Below, in pieces: positions 1 through 10,838 of a stretch of DNA of 64,000 nucleotides. Location: NCBI GenBank assembly GCA_916048095.2, contig OU696577.1, positions 5,879,440 to 5,943,439 on the forward strand. Reading direction: 5' to 3'. A program made the position numbers and the translations under genes. Within the stretch, counting starts at the first letter, position 1. The number at the start of each line of letters is the position of its first letter. The notes beneath the pieces are model-generated. The model was not told the origin of the DNA and did no database searches. It saw nothing but the letters and a program-made list of their open reading frames with translations. The stretch comes from Sacculina carcini (lineage: Eukaryota; Arthropoda; Thecostraca; Sacculinidae).

Positions 1-3000
1 CTTCCATTTAACAGGTGCCGGATCAACTGATCGACACGTCTCACATGATTGAACCACCGCTTGTGCGTCTCTCCTTGTTGCCAGCGGATTCCTTCTTCGT
101 GAGAAGTACAGGGTCCTTCGAACACCGGGATGTCCTGCTAGCTTATGAACGTCATTAATCTCTTCTCTACTCATTGGACTCAATGTATCACCAGCACAGC
201 ATAAAGCTGCATTCTCTGTTGTCACCAACCATTTTGCTGGCACTCGCGTCAACGTGTCTGCGCAGTTTTCCGCTGATCGAACCAATACAATCTCTATGTC
301 TAGTTCCATCTCTTCTTGTACATATCTCAGTATGCCCAGCTTTCGCTGCACTAACAATTCTCCTGTGGCTCGGGTTTTCACCCTCGATTTTCCTGTCAAC
401 GCATCTCGAACCCAGCTGCAAGCGGTATTGGAGTCTGTGAAAATTCTGATACGTCTCATTCCCCATGCCGATGCCATATTTATGCCTTTCAGAATAGCGT
501 CAAGCTCCGCCAAATTGATGTGGTGTTCTTCCTTGCGCAACCAGCACGCGTCCTCAATGACGTATGTACCAACCTTTAATAACACCCCCATGGCAAGTTG
601 GCTCGCATCTACCCACACGTCGACCTTATCACCTTCAACACTCCATGCACCATGCGCGGCGTCTTCTTTCATGACTCGATCTTTGAACAGTTTGATTACT
701 TCCAGAATCTTCATGTCTGCAATTTCTTCATCCCAAGAATCCGTTGCTTCGTTGACTATCCGTTTCACATACGAGGAAGCAGTCCTCATCCATCTGCAGA
801 CTGGAAGATGGCCAATAACACTACCACAAAAAGAAAATACCTTGCGTCTTGTTATCGGTCCCGTTAAGTTTTTCAAATCATTGTCTCGGTCCCACATCAA
901 TCTTCCTCCACACTGGCGCAGCTTCAACCCCAGTACTCGAAATGACGGATCTGCTCGTGTGGCCGGTTTACTGACTAAACCGAACGCTTTCAAATGATTA
1001 CTCACGGCGTCGGCACTCAATATAGACTCATCGACAAGTATATCGTCTATATACGACGAAGTTGCCCGCTCTACTTCTGGATTTTGCGATAGGACGAACT
1101 CAACAATTGCTTTCATAATTATAGGTGCCGCATTGAGGCCAAAACCAAGGCGAGTTAAACAATATCTAATACCTTGCACAATCACTGTTTGATATTTCCA
1201 TAGTGAGGAATCAATTTCAACTTGCAAATAGGCGTTTTTTAGATCCAGAAGAGCCACATTGTCTCCTCTTCTTCTCCAGTCTCGCAATTTTTGATGACAC
1301 ACATCGGCTTCTGCCGTGTGTACTTCTACATGCTGATTTAGCTGGCGGAAATCCATAACCGGCCTTACTTTGGATTTGTTTTTTTGAGAAACCGCCAACA
1401 AAGGAATTAGGCCTTTTACCGGGCCATGGATGTCTTCATTGTACTCCACCAGCCACCCATTTTTTATCCAATTGCATATTTCAGTATCGAATTCTCCTCT
1501 TATGTCTGATGCAATGGCGTACTCTGGAGTTTGGTTTGTTAAAACTTTTGGAACGTCTGCCCACTTCCAGCTTACACGCCACCTCTTCTGTGAGTTATTA
1601 AAAGAAGCCACAAAGTCCTTTCCTTGAAACTGCAGAGGCACCGATTGTGCAGAAAGTCTTCTTGAGATAACGCCAGTCACTGCTCCCATTTCCGTGACCT
1701 TTGGATTTTTTGTTGCTACGTCTAGGCCAGCAACGCGAAGATTCCGGTCAATTCGAATACCTCCCATGGCCGAAACACCGTCAAGACCAATGACAAGGTC
1801 TGTACCGGATGATGATTGACTACAATAGCATTCACGACGAATTCACAGCCCTCCTCCACGATAACGTGCACCTCACTAACGCCACCACACACCATCTCGT
1901 CTCCGCTGATGGTAACAACTGCCACGTCACACGCAGTGATTTTGCGTCTGCAGAGTTGTTCGTTAACGAGACTCCGGGTGCACCCGGTATCCAACAATGC
2001 ACGACAATTGATATGATTTGCTTTGACGTTCAGTATTATTGGCGCCGAGGCATTTGCGGAGAAGAGGCTGGCACCGAAGCCCCATCTCCTTGCCCATTTC
2101 CCGAGCACGCTGAACTGACATGTCCGTGAACACCACATTTGAAACATACAGGTGAATATCTCGTGTCATTGGCTCCTATTCTGCTACGTTGTGGACACGC
2201 CCGAGCCAGGTGCCCTGGCTTGTTGCAGACGAAACATCTCAGGGATGACGACGGATTCCACTTTCGAGCAGGCGCGTTAGATATCATTAAGGTTTTCGTT
2301 GTCTTGCCAGTTTCAGACAATACCACTCTCGCCCTGCCCACTATCTCCACGTCAGTCATCGAGTCCAGTTTCGCATTTGAACGAAGTGTATGTCTCACCG
2401 TGAGAGGCAAAGCACTTACGAAGGCGCATTTCAAAGCCACTGAGTCCGTTATGCTGCACTTGGAACCCATTCGTCGGAGATCCGCCATCAACACATCCAC
2501 ACATTCACCCTCAGTCAGTCGTCGACTCACAAACTTATCATAGGCGGAAAAAGAGTCAGTGCCGAAAGCTTCTTGAAGAACAGCTTCTATTTTATCCATG
2601 TTTAATTGGTCTTCATCGGAAAGAACATCTACAACGGAGTAGGCGTCTCCTGACGCGCATTCCGGCCACTCGCGCCACATCACTGACTCCGCGCAGACGG
2701 CACATCTTCTTTATCTTGCTGATCCATTCCGTTGGGTCCTTAGACCCGTCATATTCGGGGACGAGCCGCAAATCAAGGGCCGCGGTTGCCGAAATAGCTT
2801 GTGCTTTTGATTCTTCCATGATTTGCTCTTCCAACACTGATAAACACTGAAATGTATATATTGCAGAATAATGAAGATGAAGAATGAAATTAACTTGCAG
2901 CAACACAATTCACAACAGTCAATGTACTACCACTAGCATACGCTCGCTACTTCTCGTCTATCCCTGTCCCGCACACCGTCACACCTTGCACACACACCCG

Positions 3001-3236
3001 CAGTCGCCTTTTTTCACGCCGATCTCCCAGGTCGCTGACCTTTACTTGCCCGCACACACGGCGCATGCGCAACACCAGGCAATAGCAAACAAGCACGCCT
3101 GTGACGCCACTAAGCACGCGCACGAACGCACAGAACACGCACGCCAGCACAAACACACGAACATTCACTCCTCACATAAATCACACAACCAATGAAACAG
3201 CTAATTATCAAATACTCGCTCAGACTGCATCAACAA
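1..3236 (-). mobile_element. LTR retroelement A1, left end runs off the window
   Basis: Read on the minus strand from about 3236 this is the 5' part of an LTR retroelement of the same family as A2 (17428-22346). The gag begins at 2819 (MEESKAQAIS), shares the LRLVPEYDGSKDPTEW block with A2 gag and carries two CCHC zinc knuckles (CFVCNKPGHLARAC and CFKCGVHGHVSSAC). It is followed by an aspartic protease (LLDTGCTRS), a reverse transcriptase (RPVMDFRQLNQ, SYIDDILVDE), RNase H (VWVDASQLAMGVLL) and the start of the integrase region at the window edge. The copy looks broken in a few places and is diverged from A2 at both DNA and protein level, so it is an older or separate lineage member. It abuts element B at about 3237, which suggests A1 inserted into B. 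Family placement rests on visible motifs only. Confidence 0.85.
2799..3236 (-). repeat. Likely 5' LTR of element A1
   Basis: By analogy with A2, whose LTR ends in ACTACA immediately before AGCTATTTCGG, the A1 LTR should end at about 2799 (AGCACA before AGCTATTTCGG on the minus strand), again a few codons inside the gag frame. The outer end near 3236 is set by where element B stops being recognisable. No second LTR is in the window, so the boundaries are inferred. Confidence 0.5.
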
Positions 3237-6200
3237 CTTTAACAAATACAATATTCACTGCTGCCACACACACACAGTGACGGCTTGTAGTTGTCTTCGG
3301 CTAGTTCGTCAGAAAGTTGTGGCTGTCGAGTGGGTGCTCGAGACAACGCGTCTGCGGCTTCATTGTCGGCACCTTTGCACCATGTCATGTGAAAATTGAA
3401 CTCAGCGGCTTTTAAACGCAATCGTTGAAGTCGCGGGTTGTCGATCTCGTCCAGCCGCTTTGAATTGAATATGGGGACCAACGGTTTATGATCGATGATC
3501 ATGTCAAAGTGTTGTCTTCCCACCAGGAACTTGCGACATTTGTGCAATGCCCAACTCACGGCAAGTGATTCAAGCTCAATGGTTGCGTAGCGCGACTCCA
3601 TGTCGCTGATGAATCGCGAACCGGCTTGCACGACTCTCCAATCGCCATCTTCTTGCTCTTGTGATAGTATGAAGCCTAAGCCATGAGTGCGACTAGCGTC
3701 GGTTGTCAGCGAAGTTAGTCGACTCGGGTGATAGAAAGCCAACACTGCATTTGATGACAATATTTGTCTGGCATTTTGAAACGCACGATCATGACTGACG
3801 TCCCACAAAAACTCGTTGTTCTTCTTCAGAAGGCTGCGTAACGGTTGAAGCGCACTGGCGACAACCTTGGAGAATGACGCTATTTGATTGGCGTGGCCGA
3901 AAAATGCTCTCAGTTCTGTGATGTTCCGTGGGGTAGGGAACTCAGCCAATGCGTCGGTGAGATCAGTGTCTAAAGAATAACCATATCTTTTTACTACATA
4001 TCCAGCAAACTTTACCGCATTTTGCGCGATACAAAACTTCTCGCTGTTCAGCGATATGCCAGAATTAGCGCATTTTTCTACAAACTCGGTGACGTGCTTG
4101 ATGTGCTCATCGCGTGTCATGTCATAGAGCATCACATCGTCGACCACACGTGCAAAGCGAGGTATACCAGAAAGACACTCGGTCATGCGTCTGTTGTAAT
4201 GATCGGAGATACTGCTGATGCCATATGGGGCTGTTAAAAATTTGTACCACCCAAAAGGTGTCAAGAACGTTGTGAGACTTTGGCTTGTTTCGTCCAGCTC
4301 ACACTGGTGATAACCTTTGAGCGCATCGAAGGTTGCAAAATACTGTGCGTCAGATTGTGAAATAGATGACACATCTGCCGGACTGTCGCTCATGTAAGGC
4401 TCCCTGACGACATACCGATTTAGGCGCGTCAGATCGATGCAAAGACGAATTTTGTCGCAATGTTTTTTTGGTGCCACGGCTATTGGGGCACACCAGTGCG
4501 ACGTTTCAGTCGTTGGAGTGATAACGCCGCTTCGTACGAGAATGTCAAGTTCATCTTTGAGTTTGTCTTTTAGAGCGAACGGTATCCTTCTGGGTGATGT
4601 AACGCAGAAAGGCTTGGCGTCTTCAAGAACAGCAATTTTGAATTTTGAAGTGGTCTGATGATTCCGTGAAAAACTTGAGGAAAACGCTGCATTATGTCAT
4701 CGGTGATTTTTTCAGCACTTTGGCATCAACATCGCTTGCTGGATGTGAGACCATCGCCTTTGAAGGTTCGCTAGCGACGGGATGTGCCTTTGCAGTACCA
4801 CTAGCGTCGATCCCGCACACTGTTTGTCTTGGGTACTGTTCATGGAGGAAATGAAGAGCACGCGAGGTGCGCCATGATAGAATGAGTCCTTGAACTCCAG
4901 GCAGCACATGAAAGACTTCTCGTGCGTTGTGTCGCCGCAACAGACGTCTCCTAAAAATGTTCCCAGAGTCTCCACTGCTGATTGATCGGCCGATTTCGGA
5001 CGATTATGAGCCTCAGCTGGAGTCAAATCAGCTGGTGTCATGCTCAGTCGATGCAGTATATCGAGTCCAGCTACTGAAATATCAGCTCCGGAATCCGGGA
5101 GTGCCGATACTTTGATGGTCTTGTCGGTTTGCAAAGTCACTGTCACCCGTGGTGCATGTTCAGCCGTCGTGCTGGCTATGATGCTCGTGACTTGCATCTG
5201 TGATACGCTTTGCGATTGTGTCCTTGAACGCTGGCGACACATTTTCTGAAAATGACCTTTTTTCTTGCAAAATTTGCATGTGGCCTGTCGAGCGGGACAC
5301 TGAGTCACATCAAGATGCCACCTACCGCCACACCACGAACATGTTTTCTGGTGTGGAGTCGAGGAACCCGCTTTGCTGAATCGCCTGTATTTTATTTGAG
5401 CCACTTGGTGTCCAAGAATAGTCGATACGTCGCGACTGGCGGCTTCCTGTGCTCTGCAAATTTCTATAGCATTTTGCAGAGAAAGATTCGGGACAGCACA
5501 CAGTTTCTGTACCGTAGAGGCGTCTTGTAGCCCCATCACAATTCGGTCACGAATAAGTGATTCACGACAGCTGTTGCAAAACTTGCAACGCGTCGCCAAG
5601 TGTTTCAATGCTGTGCAAAAATCATCGAAGCATTCCTGTTCTACTTGTCTTCTGGCGTTAAAGTTGCGCCGTTAGATGACCTCATTGGTCTGCCCAACGA
5701 TATATGCCTCCAGGCCGGCTATAATAGAGTTAACGTCATCAAATGCTGCATGCAAATGCATGCTGTAAGTCGAGGTTCTCCATGACCTTGATGGTATCGT
5801 CTGAGAGACAAGATCTCAGTGCAGCCAACTGTATGGTCTTCGGTGCCGCTGTCAGGCCTGTTAACAATGCAAAATCGTCCCACCGCCGTCTCCAGGCTCG
5901 AAATGAGTGCTCTCTGTCCACTGAAATTTCTAATCTGTGTGGCTGGGTCGCTTTTGCCAACCACGAAAACCGCTCACCTTGTCGAGGGGCCGGCACTGGT
6001 GGTTCATGCTGAGGCAATGCTTGATCAACAACGGAAAGCTCGTCCTTGAACTTCGTAGTTGATCCTGTCGGCTGCGCCATGTTCTGATTTGCCTTGCCCC
6101 ATAAGAAACACACCCAGTAAAAGTACACACTGATATTGCACAGTACACGTCACAGGCAGCGTACATCAATACTACCAGAACACAACTACCACATGTCAAT

Positions 6201-6340
6201 GTCACACCACTAGCACACGCGCATACAAACATTCAGTCAGCACATACACACAGTGAGTCAGCACATACACACAGTTAGTGTAGCTGGGTCATACTCGCAG
6301 GAGCGCACTCCGTAACGCGTAGGGGAGCTAACTCCCAACA
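3237..6340 (-). mobile_element. Ty3/gypsy LTR element B, incomplete
   Basis: Minus-strand Ty3/gypsy element. In order from 6340: a putative 5' LTR (starts TGTTGGGAGTTAGCTCCC), a gag starting MAQPTGSTTKF near 6080, a nucleocapsid region with two cysteine clusters (CSWCGGRWHLDVTQC and CKFCKKKGHFQKMC), an aspartic protease with DSGAD near 5.06 kb, a reverse transcriptase with RLCIDLTRLNRYV and VVDDVMLYD (3.8-4.5 kb), and RNase H with LTTDASRTHGLGFIL and a GADNEAADALSR ending (3.3-3.7 kb). Integrase is not seen; the element stops where A1 begins. The copy is broken in a few places. The two cysteine clusters and the DSGAD protease are ordinary for Ty3/gypsy. Nothing suggests an envelope gene. Confidence 0.85.
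6095..6340 (-). repeat. Putative 5' LTR of element B
   Basis: Minus-strand sequence begins TGTTGGGAGTTAGCTCCCC, a typical LTR opening, and ends shortly before the gag start. No partner LTR is visible, so the inner boundary (about 6095) is approximate. Confidence 0.5.
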
Positions 6341-6344
6341 AGCA

Positions 6345-6665
6345 GAACAAAACAAATTCATTGAGTAATCATGTGTTTTTTTATAAAAGAAACCATGTTT
6401 TTATGAAAAAATGCAATGATTTTTTTCAAATTGGTTTTAAATTCGTTTTATTAATGTGCAGATTCAGAAAATGTTAACAGCAGAACAAGACAAGTTAATT
6501 GCTTGGTCAAGTGTTTTTTTGACAAACATTTATTTATACTAACGCTTTTTAAATGAAACAATGTTTTCTAAAACAGTACCTATGTAAGATAGATTTGATT
6601 GATGTACGTTCAAATACCTTTTGTATAGCAAGTAGCCTGCTGGTACGTATAAGCGGCTGGTACGT
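6345..6665 (-). mobile_element. Fragment of hAT-derived element family X
   Basis: Reverse-complement similarity by eye to the inner part of X3 (about 48990-49380): shared blocks include the run around TTGCTATACAAAAG, the stretch after CCAGCAGGCTACTTG and the AT-rich core with AAAACATG strings. No terminal repeat is present. The segment ends in a doubled GGTACGTATAAGCGGC at 6652-6675. Confidence 0.6.
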
Positions 6666-6679
6666 ATAAGCGGCTTCAT

Positions 6680-7056
6680 CAAGATGAAGGAAAAGCAGGA
6701 TTGCTGGGCACAGAAACAAAGTGATAGTATGAAGAGTTTTGCAGAAATTGTTAAACAGCAGAAGGAAGAGCGCGAATCTAATTTGAAGAAAGGAATAGTG
6801 GAGGTGCTGAAGGAAAAGGAAGGCTTGGTTAGAGAGATTGTCGAGAAGAAACAGGTCCTCCCCACCGCCTTCTCGGATATTTATTTCCCTGTACGTATGT
6901 GTTTCTTGTATTGTATAAATGTTCTTGTTTTTGAGGCAGCACAAGCCCTTAAAGCTTCTTATGCCTCGCCAATCATGAAATTTTGTCAATATGTTTTCTG
7001 TTCCGTTCTGAATGGCACAATGCATTTGATTGATTTGATTTGATTGATGAATTGTA
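6680..7056 (+). mobile_element. LINE 3' end with a short coiled-coil ORF piece
   Basis: Positions 6684-6866 encode a charged Lys/Glu-rich helix (FAEIVKQQKEERESNLKKG), like a LINE ORF1 coiled coil, but too short to assign. From about 6867 the sequence matches 12890-13085 almost base for base: CACCGCCTTCTCGGAT, then TTGTATTGTATAAATG, then GGCACAATGCATTTGATTG. Both copies end in a TTGATT-rich simple tail at which other sequence begins, as expected for the 3' terminus of a non-LTR retrotransposon. The ORF piece may belong to a different element. Confidence 0.6.
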
Positions 7057-7136
7057 TTCGTATTATACAACAGAATCGAGCAAAACCCTTGAAACTTTTA
7101 AACATGTAATTTGACATAAGATATGTATTAGGAGAC

Positions 7137-7180
7137 AGGCGCGCGTGGGACAGCGATGTCCCACGTGCGCCTACAAGAAA
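7137..7180. repeat. GC-rich hairpin module, copy 1
   Basis: GGCGCGCGTGGGACA faces TGTCCCACGTGCGCC, a stem of about 15 bp with a GCGA loop, followed by TACAAGA. It is preceded by AAGATATGTATTAG. The same layout recurs near 7.83, 9.67 and 10.5 kb and in the right inverted-repeat arm. Confidence 0.7.
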
Positions 7181-7265
7181 ACACCACACAGCGAACACGC
7201 CCGAACACGATTCCTCACATACACATTCCCACATCTCAACACGACCCCCGATCACCGCCACGCGA

Positions 7266-7294
7266 TACCTAACCTAACCTAACCTAACCTAACC
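7266..7294. repeat. Telomere-like (CCTAA)n tract
   Basis: Five to six uninterrupted copies of CCTAA (TTAGG on the minus strand), the arthropod-type telomere unit. It sits inside a LINE 5' region rather than at a chromosome end. Confidence 0.85.
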
Positions 7295-7775
7295 GCCGCA
7301 ACAACAAAGATCACGGACACAGCCAACGCCAACTTTTGCACCTCGCTCACTGTACGTGAAACTAAAATTTAGTGGCTCACCAGATGTGGAAACCAAACTC
7401 CGTTGGTTGACGGAAGTACGCAAGACTTTCCGCTTAAATACATCACTCGTAGAAGTTAAAATGTCAACGGTCACATCATCAATTGTCTACATCTCACGAA
7501 AACGCCAGGACATCATTGGTCGGGTTCAGGCAGGTGATATATTGACGTTACCACTCATCGCATAGGATGAACCCCAGCGACCGAAGAAGCACCCCGCCTA
7601 CATCTTCACCCACTACCCTGTCTCAGTTGACCCAGCTCTGTGCCGCGAGCTGCCAGGTATATACAGTGCACGACGGTTCACGCAAGAAGGTAAGCCGTTA
7701 AATCGCCTCCTTATCTCCTGGGAGTATTCGGATCCGCCACCTAAAACTCACAGTTTCAGCTTCCTTCCATTCCTT

Positions 7776-8041
7776 CCATTCCGAAATAGTTTGTAGACGA
7801 AAACAAAAAACTAAGATGTATTAACAGGCGCTCGGGGGCATCATCGCCCCACGCGCGCCTACAAGACGTCACAACCCTACCACACTTCGAACAAGACTCT
7901 AATACGACTCTACACGCATTCACGCTCACACCGTGACATACAGGAGCACACACATACATACACATGCGCACACACACACATTCACCGGCTTCACGCCCAC
8001 CGAAACAACCAAACAGCGGCGAGCCGGTCACTCGCTCGTCT
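7776..8041. repeat. Direct duplicate of 10443-10708
   Basis: From GAAATAGTTTGTAGACG to CGGTCACTCGCTCGTC this matches 10443-10708 with a handful of differences (for example CTCGGGGGC versus CTCGGAGGC). It contains a copy of the GC hairpin module at 7828-7865. It lies directly outside the left inverted-repeat arm, while its partner lies inside the arm. Confidence 0.85.
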
Positions 8042-8167
8042 GTAATGAAAATTAAATAACGGAGAAAATGACCAGAAGATAATTAGGCAGTGAAAATAAA
8101 GGTGACGGAATTGAATATGAACCAATAATATGAAAAGAAAATGATAGAACGTCGTAGGGTCACCACT

Positions 8168-8503
8168 TGTAACGCTTAGACTCCAAAAGTATACAAACAC
8201 CGGCCACGGCGTGGAACAGAATAAGAATGTATTGCATTTCCTGCGGGTTTATATAGGGTCGGTCAGGTCATGTCGTGTCATCAGTTGATTGGTCCACGTC
8301 AGCAGTAACACGGTCACACATACAGGACAAATCCGTCAATATACACATATCGCGTTAATTTTCAAACATTAATTAAGGCAGTGATTCATAAAAACATAAT
8401 ATTCAAACGTAATTAAATTCTATGATCACAAATCAATTCATAAAAAGAAAGAACAAACAACCGCAGCTCACACACTCTCGATGAGGGATGCCAATTGAGA
8501 CCA
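8168..8503 (-). repeat. Orphan LTR of gypsy family D
   Basis: Reverse complement of the D 5' LTR at 30808-31143, with 125 bp of adjoining D leader (8043-8167). No D coding region follows it here, because the inverted-repeat arm ends in the leader. It therefore arrived by duplication, not by its own insertion. Confidence 0.9.
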
Positions 8504-8517
8504 ATCTGCATGGGCGT

Positions 8518-8605
8518 AAATCCTGGGGGGTATGGGGGGTATATATACCCCCCGACAAATTGGCCGGGGGGATGAATATGCAATTATACCCCCCGAGAAT
8601 CCAGC
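8518..8605. repeat. G/C-run palindromic segment
   Basis: Contains GGGGGGTATATATACCCCCC, a 20-bp perfect palindrome, flanked by further G6 and C6 runs. The right arm has the same segment near 30706-30793, and a diverged relative lies at 51378-51446 (CGGGGGTATATATACC). This looks like one end of a small DNA element, but a matching second end was not found. Confidence 0.6.
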
Positions 8606-9600
8606 TGAGAATTCATGAAATGATATCTATATATGCCCACAAAAAGAGTGTATGAGTTCATATCTATGACTGCTCGCAAAAAAAGCCGTGCAAACATTGC
8701 ATATCGTTACTCTCACAGTGGAACAGTATAGTTTTTAGCTTTGCAAAGGGTATCCTTATGCATCACGGCACCTGCGCTCACCCATGATCGACTCTACTAT
8801 TACACACATACATACAATAGCCCAACCCAGCCCAAGACATGATCGGATGGACAATACACCAATATCATCTGGTGGATGGGCATGGGTCAATGAACTGGCC
8901 AGCTGTCTTCTGTATCAAGCGCGTGCGTTTCCATTGAATGAACGTCGATTGAGCCTCCGTTTTTGACAGCAAAATGCGAATGATTGCAGCTGTATATGTG
9001 TACTCGGTATTGTGCTGTTGGCGTGTTAGCTGTCAATTGGCAAGCTCTACTCATGATATTTGCTATAAGCTCTACTAAGCTTTCAGACATGACAGGTGAC
9101 ACGGGCTAAATGGACAGGTGGGCTTAATGGCCGAGACTTATGGTGCCTTCGATGTTTCAACCAAGCGTATATAACTTCACGCATATGACATCGGAGTCAT
9201 AAGAAGCATTCATTCCCATCAAAGTATTACATGATTGATGATTATTCCAGTGGTTTAAGAGGGTAATCCCTACCAGTTTGGACGCGAATATCCGCTCATT
9301 CATCTCTCTCACTGTGTCATCAATATCACCTGTGTGTGCGTATCTTATTGTTTGCCAACAAGGTCATCTAGGAGCGATGTATGCAATGTTGAAATTCCCC
9401 TCGCACATATCCTGTAGTTTTGCAATGACAGGAGCGTAGATACTAGGGGATGTAGGGTGTATTACCTCAATGTCGGGATTTCTACCTGATTAATATTTCC
9501 CGAATGTGCGTGTGCCTATGAAAAAAATGTATACAAAAGTGATCTACCAAGACAGTAGTTGAAGACGTAGTTACCCCACTGAGCAAGCAGCCATCCAGAT
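8606..9600. other. Unassigned stretch inside the left arm
   Basis: AT-rich sequence with no ORF over 71 codons and no recognisable protein or repeat structure. The right-arm equivalent is 29711-30705. Confidence 0.6.
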
Positions 9601-9654
9601 TTTTGATAATCTAAAAATCTTGTAAACGAAACTCAAAAACTAAAATATATTACA

Positions 9655-9700
9655 GACAGGCGCGCATGGGCATCGCTGCCCCACGCGCGCCTACAAGAGG
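9655..9700. repeat. GC-rich hairpin module, copy 3
   Basis: AGGCGCGCATGGGCA pairs with TGCCCCACGCGCGCCT, followed by ACAAGAGG; preceded by ACTAAAATATATTAC. Same layout as the modules at 7137 and 7828. Confidence 0.7.
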
Positions 9701-9779
9701 TCGTAACACCACCACAGTTCGAACACGACTCTCTCTCTCTCTCACAATACATAATCAAACCGCACCTCCACCTGTTTTT

Positions 9780-10440
9780 TAGAAACATTAATCAACTAAA
9801 GAGCAAACAATTGAAAAACGCGAACCAAGCAAACCCGGAAAAATGAACCAATAAAAAAACCTAATTCGAAGACGGCCTCCACCAGACGCACACACCTTGG
9901 CTGTGGCGAAGAACAACACGGCAGACCCCAGCGTCCACCAGGCACCCGTTTTGCTCGTGCTCTTTAGTGCTGCGCCGCAGCCTGTCGTCTTCTTCATCAC
10001 CGGTTGCCGCCACAGGGCACAACACCACGACCCCAGCATCCACCATGCTCCCGTCAACATCCGTGCCCTTCAGCACCCTGCCGCATCCAGCCGTGACGTC
10101 GCCGCACATGCAGGCCACGCCGTTGTCGTCGATCGTTTCTTCCTCCGGCCTTAGCAGCACCTTCCTCTCACATGCCCACCAGCATCAGCAGATTTCACCA
10201 GCAATCTTCCAGCTGCCCGGCGACGAGTCCAACACCAGTGCAGGCGGGACAGCGAGAAAAACCTCGGCCGCAGCTCCCCGCTGCCTCCTGCCGGCACCAT
10301 GCTCTCCTGCCGTCACCCTGCACACCAACCTGACACGACGCCGAGCTTCTCCGCCACGTCTTCCAGGCCGCTGATAATACTGGAGGGCACTATCACTGCT
10401 GCTGAAGCCGAGTCGCAGACAAACAATACTTCTAGACAAA
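9780..10440. other. GC-rich stretch with weak overlapping ORFs
   Basis: Several 84-135 codon ORFs lie on both strands (for example minus 10160-9861 and plus 9967-10374). They are low in complexity and mutually overlapping, and none has a recognisable motif. I do not call a gene. The right arm holds the mirror copy at 28871-29531. Confidence 0.5.
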
Positions 10441-10487
10441 AAATGCCGAAATAGTTTGTAGACGAAAACAAAAAACTAAGATGTATT

Positions 10488-10535
10488 AACAGGCGCTCGG
10501 AGGCATCATCGCCCCACGCGCGCCTACAAGACGTC
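10488..10535. repeat. GC-rich hairpin module, copy 4
   Basis: AGGCGCTCGGAGGCATCATCG faces CCCCACGCGCGCCTACAAGA; preceded by AACTAAGATGTATTAAC. Direct repeat partner of the copy at 7828-7865. The stem is less perfect than in copies 1 and 3. Confidence 0.65.
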
Positions 10536-10838
10536 ACAACCCTACCACACTTCGAACAAGACTCTAATACGACTCTACACGCATTCACGCTCACACCGTG
10601 ACATACAGGAGCACACACATACATACACATGCGCACACACACACACATTCACCGGCCTCACGCCCACCGAAACAACCAAACAGCGGCGAGGCGGTCACTC
10701 GCTCGTCGCCGCGGGGCATCAACACTTGACAAACACACACACCGACACAACTATGCACACTCGCTCACACACTCTCGCACTCAATACACAATATAACCAT
10801 ACACGATCACACCACAATAATTTAAACGTAAACTTTTC

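Larger units (their letters stand above)
7060..7775 (+). mobile_element. I/Jockey-like LINE, 5' region and ORF1 fragment
   Basis: From about 7340 the plus strand encodes YVKLKFSGSPDVETKLRWLT and then VYISRKRQDIIGRVQ (to 7563), with further homologous coding after 7570 (PALCRELPGIYSARRFTQEG). The same protein appears at 13090-13640 and, on the minus strand, at 44630-43500, where it runs into a CCHC knuckle and then an endonuclease start. That order marks it as ORF1 of a non-LTR element with a gag-like ORF1. There is a stop after 7563 and a frame change before the downstream homology, so this copy is broken. Upstream DNA holds a GC hairpin and a (CCTAA)n tract. The segment 7483-7773 is duplicated at 13095-13387 with only one difference seen. 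Confidence 0.65.

Noticed and set aside
254-997. Long plus-strand ORF of 247 codons
   Set aside because: It is the opposite strand of the A1 RT/RNase H region, which shows clear motifs on the minus strand.
7137-7180. Spliced-leader RNA gene or transcription terminator
   Set aside because: The hairpin lacks an Sm-site-like U-rich stretch and a placed donor; nothing shows it is transcribed.
9788-10440. Cluster of 84-135 codon ORFs in GC-rich DNA
   Set aside because: They overlap on both strands, have low-complexity translations and no motif; high GC alone explains the open frames.
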